Assembly (NCBI GenBank): GCA_031278855.1
Contig: JAITJR010000036.1
Location: 1 to 10,528, forward strand
Reading direction: 5' to 3'
DNA from: Mycoplasmataceae bacterium
GTDB lineage: Bacteria; Bacillota_I; Bacilli_A; Mycoplasmatales; Mycoplasmoidaceae
DNA: 10,528 nucleotides
The position numbers and the translations under genes were made by a program. Each line of letters starts with the position of its first letter. Within the stretch, counting starts at the first letter, position 1. Below the pieces are notes generated by a model. The model was given only the letters and a program-made list of their open reading frames with translations. It did not search any database and was not told where the DNA came from. Of the stretch, positions 7,499 through 10,528 are shown in pieces.

Positions 7499-8431
7499 AT
7501 GGTATGTAATAAATTTTGAGAGCGACCTAAATGGCGTAAATTTAACAATTGTATTCTAGTGGCATTATTGCCAACCGTAGCTTTATTTGCACTGCAACAT
7601 TGATTGTGATTTATTGGTTGTTTCATTGTAAAGCAGTATCCTAGTTCCTTTTTAACTGAACCTAAAATTTCGTGAGACATATTTCATATAACCGATGCCA
7701 ATTCATGATTTCTCGTTTTTTATGGTTTGAGTTATGTTTGATGATTAATCATACCGATTATTATTTTCAATATTTATGGAAAACAATTATTTTATCGTTT
7801 TGTTTGAACACTACTTTTCATGTATTTATTAGGACTCGTTATTTTCTTAGCTTTCCCTACTTCATCTCAATTTTTATACAATGACCCTAAGGTTAGTGTT
7901 ACTGGGACAAATATTTTTTCTAAATTTATTATAAAAATCCGTAGTAGTAACTCAGGAGTCTGTGCCTTACCATCTTTCCATGTTATCGCCACTTATTCAA
8001 TTTGACAGATACAACGTTCGTCTTTGTCTCATAAATATCAAATTAAAATAAAAGCAAAGCAAAATCTTCTTTTCTTTGTTATTGGTTCCATCTTCACTTT
8101 GATGGTTTCGTTATCAATTTTTATGATTCATCAACATTATTTTTTAGATTTTCCAGCTGCTGTAATTGTTTGTGAATTGGTTTATTTTGTCATAGTTAAA
8201 TTTACGAAAAAACCTAATCCAATGGAACGAATGTTTACTAATTTGAATGTAGGGCTACTATTAGAATCAAGTCAAAATGTAACTAAACATTGTAAAAAAA
8301 TCAATTGAAGTTTAATTTGGTTTACGAAACTTATTAATTCAAAACATCCTAATCTTTGGTATTTTTTACAAATCATTTTATTTATGTTAATCTGCGGAGG
8401 GTTAGTCTATAGTTTTTCGATAGGTATTTAG
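7499..8431 (+). CDS. PAP2-family integral membrane phosphatase / phosphotransferase
   Basis: The protein has 310 residues when eight TGA codons are read as Trp; they otherwise fragment it badly. Hydrophobic segments rich in Trp and Phe span residues about 20-45, 65-115 and 190-245, with a further helix at the C-terminus. Catalytic motifs of the PAP2/inositol-phosphotransferase group are visible. VCALPSFHV has P158-S-x-H161 (PSGH motif with F for G), and IHQHYFLD has H213-x3-D217, in the subfamily form KQHYxxD with His for Lys. An upstream FLAFPT element also fits. Proteins of this group dephosphorylate or transfer lipid phosphates at the membrane; the substrate is unknown. After the core lies a hydrophilic stretch (PNPMERMFTNLN). 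The start at 7499 is chosen from promoter spacing; 7493 is possible. A minus-strand frame in 7390-7680 overlaps the 5' part and is judged non-coding. Confidence 0.82.
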
Positions 8432-8447
8432 TTTTTTTAGAAATGTT

Positions 8448-8453
8448 TATAAT
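8448..8453 (+). promoter_or_regulatory. -10 box of cdaM (leaderless-type spacing)
   Basis: A perfect TATAAT ends 6 nt before the cdaM ATG at 8460, inside the 28-nt gap after the PAP2-family gene. The predicted start of transcription coincides with the start codon, and there is no Shine-Dalgarno sequence. The -35 position overlaps the upstream stop codon and is poor (TATTTA). Confidence 0.55.
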
Positions 8454-8459
8454 AATCTG

Positions 8460-9161
8460 ATGTTACTTGATATTTCACTTGTTCTACTCATCGTTATATT
8501 ACTATTACTAATTATTTTAGTTGTGGTACAAATTTCGTTGGCCATTTACGGAACTGAAATTAAAAATTTTTTTTCACGATTCCGATTAACTAAAAAAAGA
8601 CAAAGTCATGATATTAAATTTTTATTAGATTTTTTTAATAACCTTGCTAGTGTGCTTGTCAAGTTATCTTCAGACCGAGTAGGAGCTTTAATCGTAGTGG
8701 AAAACAACGATAGTTTGACACCATATATCAACATTGGTAATAAAGTAGACGCCAATTTCTTTCCTGAGTTTGTCACTAGTATCTTCTACAATCATAAATC
8801 CGCTCTCCATGACGGCGCATTAATTATCCGTAACTGAAGAATTGTTTCGTTGTCTAGTTATTTACCAATGACAAAGAAAATTGTCAATGTTGAATATGGA
8901 GCACGTCATCGTGCTGCTTTCGGTATTTGTGAAAAATATGATTGTTTTGCTTTTGTTGTTAGCGAAACAAATGGCAACATCACTGCGGTTCACTTAGATG
9001 AATTTAAACGACTTAGTCAATCGCCTGAAAAATTGGTCATTGAAATAGTTAAATTATTTGCAGCTAGTGGCATATTTAAAGAGCGTAAATCATTACGTAA
9101 AACTAATATTGTGACCCAAGTGGAAGAATTTAATAAACAAAATCAGATCAAACAAAAATAG
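8460..9161 (+). CDS. cdaM: diadenylate cyclase, CdaM/CdaA type (DisA_N domain)
   Basis: The protein has 233 residues after reading one TGA (residue 126) as Trp. It makes the second messenger c-di-AMP from two ATP at the membrane; in Gram-positive relatives c-di-AMP controls K+ and osmolyte homeostasis. One N-terminal transmembrane helix (about 4-29) is followed by a short linker helix and the DAC domain. GALIVVE (75-81), the catalytic LHDGALII (116-123) and GARHRAAFG (147-155) carry the DGA and RHR signatures. A Lys-rich C-terminal tail follows. Firmicute CdaA has three N-terminal helices; the single helix matches the mycoplasma CdaM form. No cdaR regulator or glmM follows. A hairpin overlaps the stop codon. 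Confidence 0.93.
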
Positions 9162-9321
9162 TTCTTTATTTGATCTGCTATCGCATATTTATTGTTGTAA
9201 CTATTCATCACATGCACGATCATATTTAGTTAAACTAAATAAAAATCAAATATCGATTGTGTTATGAGAATTTCAAGATGACGAATTATTCATCGGTTCA
9301 GTAAATTCTAAAAACGATTAA
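9109..9321 (+). CDS. doubtful small ORF overlapping the 3' end of cdaM
   Basis: This frame is +1 relative to cdaM. It is open from inside cdaM to TAA 9319 with TGA as Trp, giving 70 residues from a TTG at 9109. The part beyond cdaM contains LFDLLSHIYCC and QISIVLWEFQDDELFIGSV, which look protein-like in composition. No Shine-Dalgarno or ATG supports the start and no family is recognised. It could be a small gene, a remnant of a longer frameshifted gene, or chance. If it is not coding, 9162-9462 is an intergenic stretch with two hairpins. Confidence 0.25.
9144..9177. terminator. hairpin across the cdaM stop codon
   Basis: CAGATCAAA (9144-9152) and TTTGATCTG (9169-9177) form a perfect 9-bp stem with a 16-nt loop containing the TAG stop. 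The plus strand lacks a T-tract afterwards. On the minus strand the stem is followed by ATTTTGTTTATT, so it may serve the opposing BspA-like transcript or act on both. Confidence 0.4.
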
Positions 9322-9408
9322 TGTAATGTGAATATGAAAATATTATGCTCTCGGTGAATAACAAGCATTAACATTTTAAAGTAATTCGGTAATATATAAA
9401 GATATGCA

Positions 9409-9444
9409 TGGCAATGTGCAGATAAATAGTTTAGGGGATTGCCA
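9409..9444 (-). terminator. possible terminator of the right BspA-like gene
   Basis: TGGCAAT (9409-9415) pairs with ATTGCCA (9438-9444), a 7-bp stem with a 22-nt loop, 18 nt past the stop codon of the minus-strand BspA-like gene. The following sequence is only moderately T-rich (TCTTTATATATT), so confidence is low. Confidence 0.3.
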
Positions 9445-9462
9445 AAATCTCGAAAAAAATAC

Positions 9463-10528
9463 CTATGCTGTTGAAAGTGAAGTGAAATATGAATCCGATA
9501 AACCGTGGTTTTTTAACCAAGTGAAAAAGGCAGAATCTGTTGCAGAACCGATATTAATAATATAGCCTTTATTTTCAGTGCCACCAATACTTTCTAAATA
9601 AGAAAATGCAGAGTTTGAAACATTACTAATATTATCAAAATCATCGGTATCATAATTACCAACAATTAGTTGTGTTTTTACGCTGTAAAATGCATTACCG
9701 CCGATGGAGGTAAGCTTTTTAGGCAAGTTTAAAGTAGGAGTTGTAACCGTACCACCATATGCATGAAACGATTCTGATTTAATCATTTCTAGAGAAGATG
9801 GTAAAATTAATTTGTTGATGTTTATGTTGGTTCCGCCTGAAAAAATGGAACTGCTATACCCAATTTCTTTGGTGCCTTCGGAAAATGTTAAACTACCAGA
9901 TAGCACACAGCCGTAGAAAGTAGATCAACTTCTATATCCAGGATATAATCATGTTTTAGCTAATACACCATTGTATGAAACTTCACTAGGTATTATCAAA
10001 TCTTTGGCCGAAAAATCGGGAACAATACCACCACTAGAATTTCAATAACAATAAGCATAACAGTTTTCGTTTAGATCGTTTTTAGTAATGGTTGAATCGA
10101 CGAATTGTAATGTTCCGCTTTCCCTTCCTTCTCAATCGGAAGCATCGGCGTTTTTATAGACGGATGGGATGTCTGCGATGGTAATAGTGATTGAAAAATT
10201 TGCACTAGTTATTGGAGCACCGCCAGCAGGAGCATAGGTTGCTTTTATGTTGATGGTTTGGCTAGTGGCAGTATCAGCAAGTTGCAATACACCAATGCCG
10301 TCAGTTCCAGTTGTTATCGTAACGCCAGTATGTTCAGTTCCATCAATTGCTCATGATATATTTTCATTTAATCAAAAATTATTTTGATCGTGAACAATAA
10401 AACGAGCGGCGTTATCGTTAGCTATGCCACTATATCCAGTTGCTGCAGAAGGGCCTACAATGGTGATTGTAGTAGGGGCAGGTTGTGGTGTGGTGGTAAC
10501 AGTGATGCTAACGGATATAGCGTTTGCA
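9463..10528 (-). CDS. BspA-like surface protein with Ig-like and LRR domains, C-terminal part (5' end outside window)
   Basis: The frame is open from the right edge to TAG at 9463-9465, giving 354 residues when TGA codons are read as Trp (for example 10374-10372, 10353-10351, 10134-10132). The N-terminal 115 residues in view are a Thr/Ala-rich bacterial Ig-like (BIg2-like) unit. It is preceded by the end of what may be another such unit, ending SVSITV and joined by the linker TTTPQPAPTTITIVGP. A cysteine- and tryptophan-rich connector follows (ENCYAYCYW), then LRR_5-type repeats (LTFSEGTKEIGYSS, LILPSSLEMIKSESFHA, LNLPKKLTSIGGNAFYS). The protein ends FFTWLKNHGLSDSYFTSLSTA with no membrane anchor. 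The architecture is that of an exported adhesin. It points toward the left BspA-like gene across the block between them. Confidence 0.88.

Noticed and set aside
7390..7680. Minus-strand open frame of 96 residues directly upstream of ybaB
   Set aside because: It is fully overlapped by the N-terminal part of the PAP2-family gene, whose frame continues into recognised motifs and has membrane-helix composition. The minus frame matches no known family and is most likely a shadow.
1..10528. CRISPR array, transposase, prophage genes, tRNA or rRNA
   Set aside because: No regularly spaced repeats, transposase-like frames with terminal inverted repeats, phage genes, or tRNA cloverleaf were recognised on either strand by reading.

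Overview
The window reads as a low-GC genome of the class Mollicutes (Mycoplasma-like). Every long gene is interrupted by in-frame TGA codons at places where the family has Trp or where coding clearly continues, so UGA is tryptophan (genetic code 4). Once TGA is read through, the fragments merge into complete proteins of the usual family length. No CRISPR array, insertion sequence, tRNA or rRNA was seen. The species cannot be told from the window. A mucosal or gut-associated mycoplasma carrying BspA-like surface proteins is the best guess (inference).

Layout: (1) 1-1075, 3' part of a BspA-like leucine-rich-repeat surface protein, plus strand. (2) 1196-1834, minus, a three-helix PQ-loop/SemiSWEET-like membrane protein with a soluble C-terminal half. 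(3) 1996-2721, plus, pyruvate formate-lyase activating enzyme, apparently leaderless. (4) about 2720-2804, minus, SRP RNA, whose 3' end abuts the pflA stop codon. (5) 2822-3189, a non-genic leader holding a promoter, a 23-codon ORF with a good Shine-Dalgarno sequence, and a long near-perfect hairpin. (6) 3190-5847, MgtA-type Mg2+ P-type ATPase, followed 4 nt later by trmB (5852-6487). (7) minus strand ybaB (7080-7382) and recR (6484-7080), coupled by TAATG; the recR and trmB stop codons overlap. (8) plus strand PAP2-family membrane phosphatase (7499-8431) and a CdaM-type diadenylate cyclase (8460-9161). (9) 9162-9462, a doubtful small ORF and hairpins. (10) 9463-10528, minus, 3' part of a second BspA-like protein with Ig-like and LRR domains.

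The interior is a housekeeping and homeostasis block: translation (SRP RNA, TrmB), recombination repair (RecR, YbaB), Mg2+ transport, c-di-AMP synthesis, lipid or phosphate-ester metabolism and anaerobic pyruvate metabolism. It is bracketed by two BspA-like surface genes whose 3' ends point at each other. The most interesting non-coding element is the mgtA leader, which looks like a candidate translation-responsive switch for Mg2+ uptake. The second is a recurrent spacing of a -10 box exactly 6 nt from the ATG, suggesting leaderless mRNAs.
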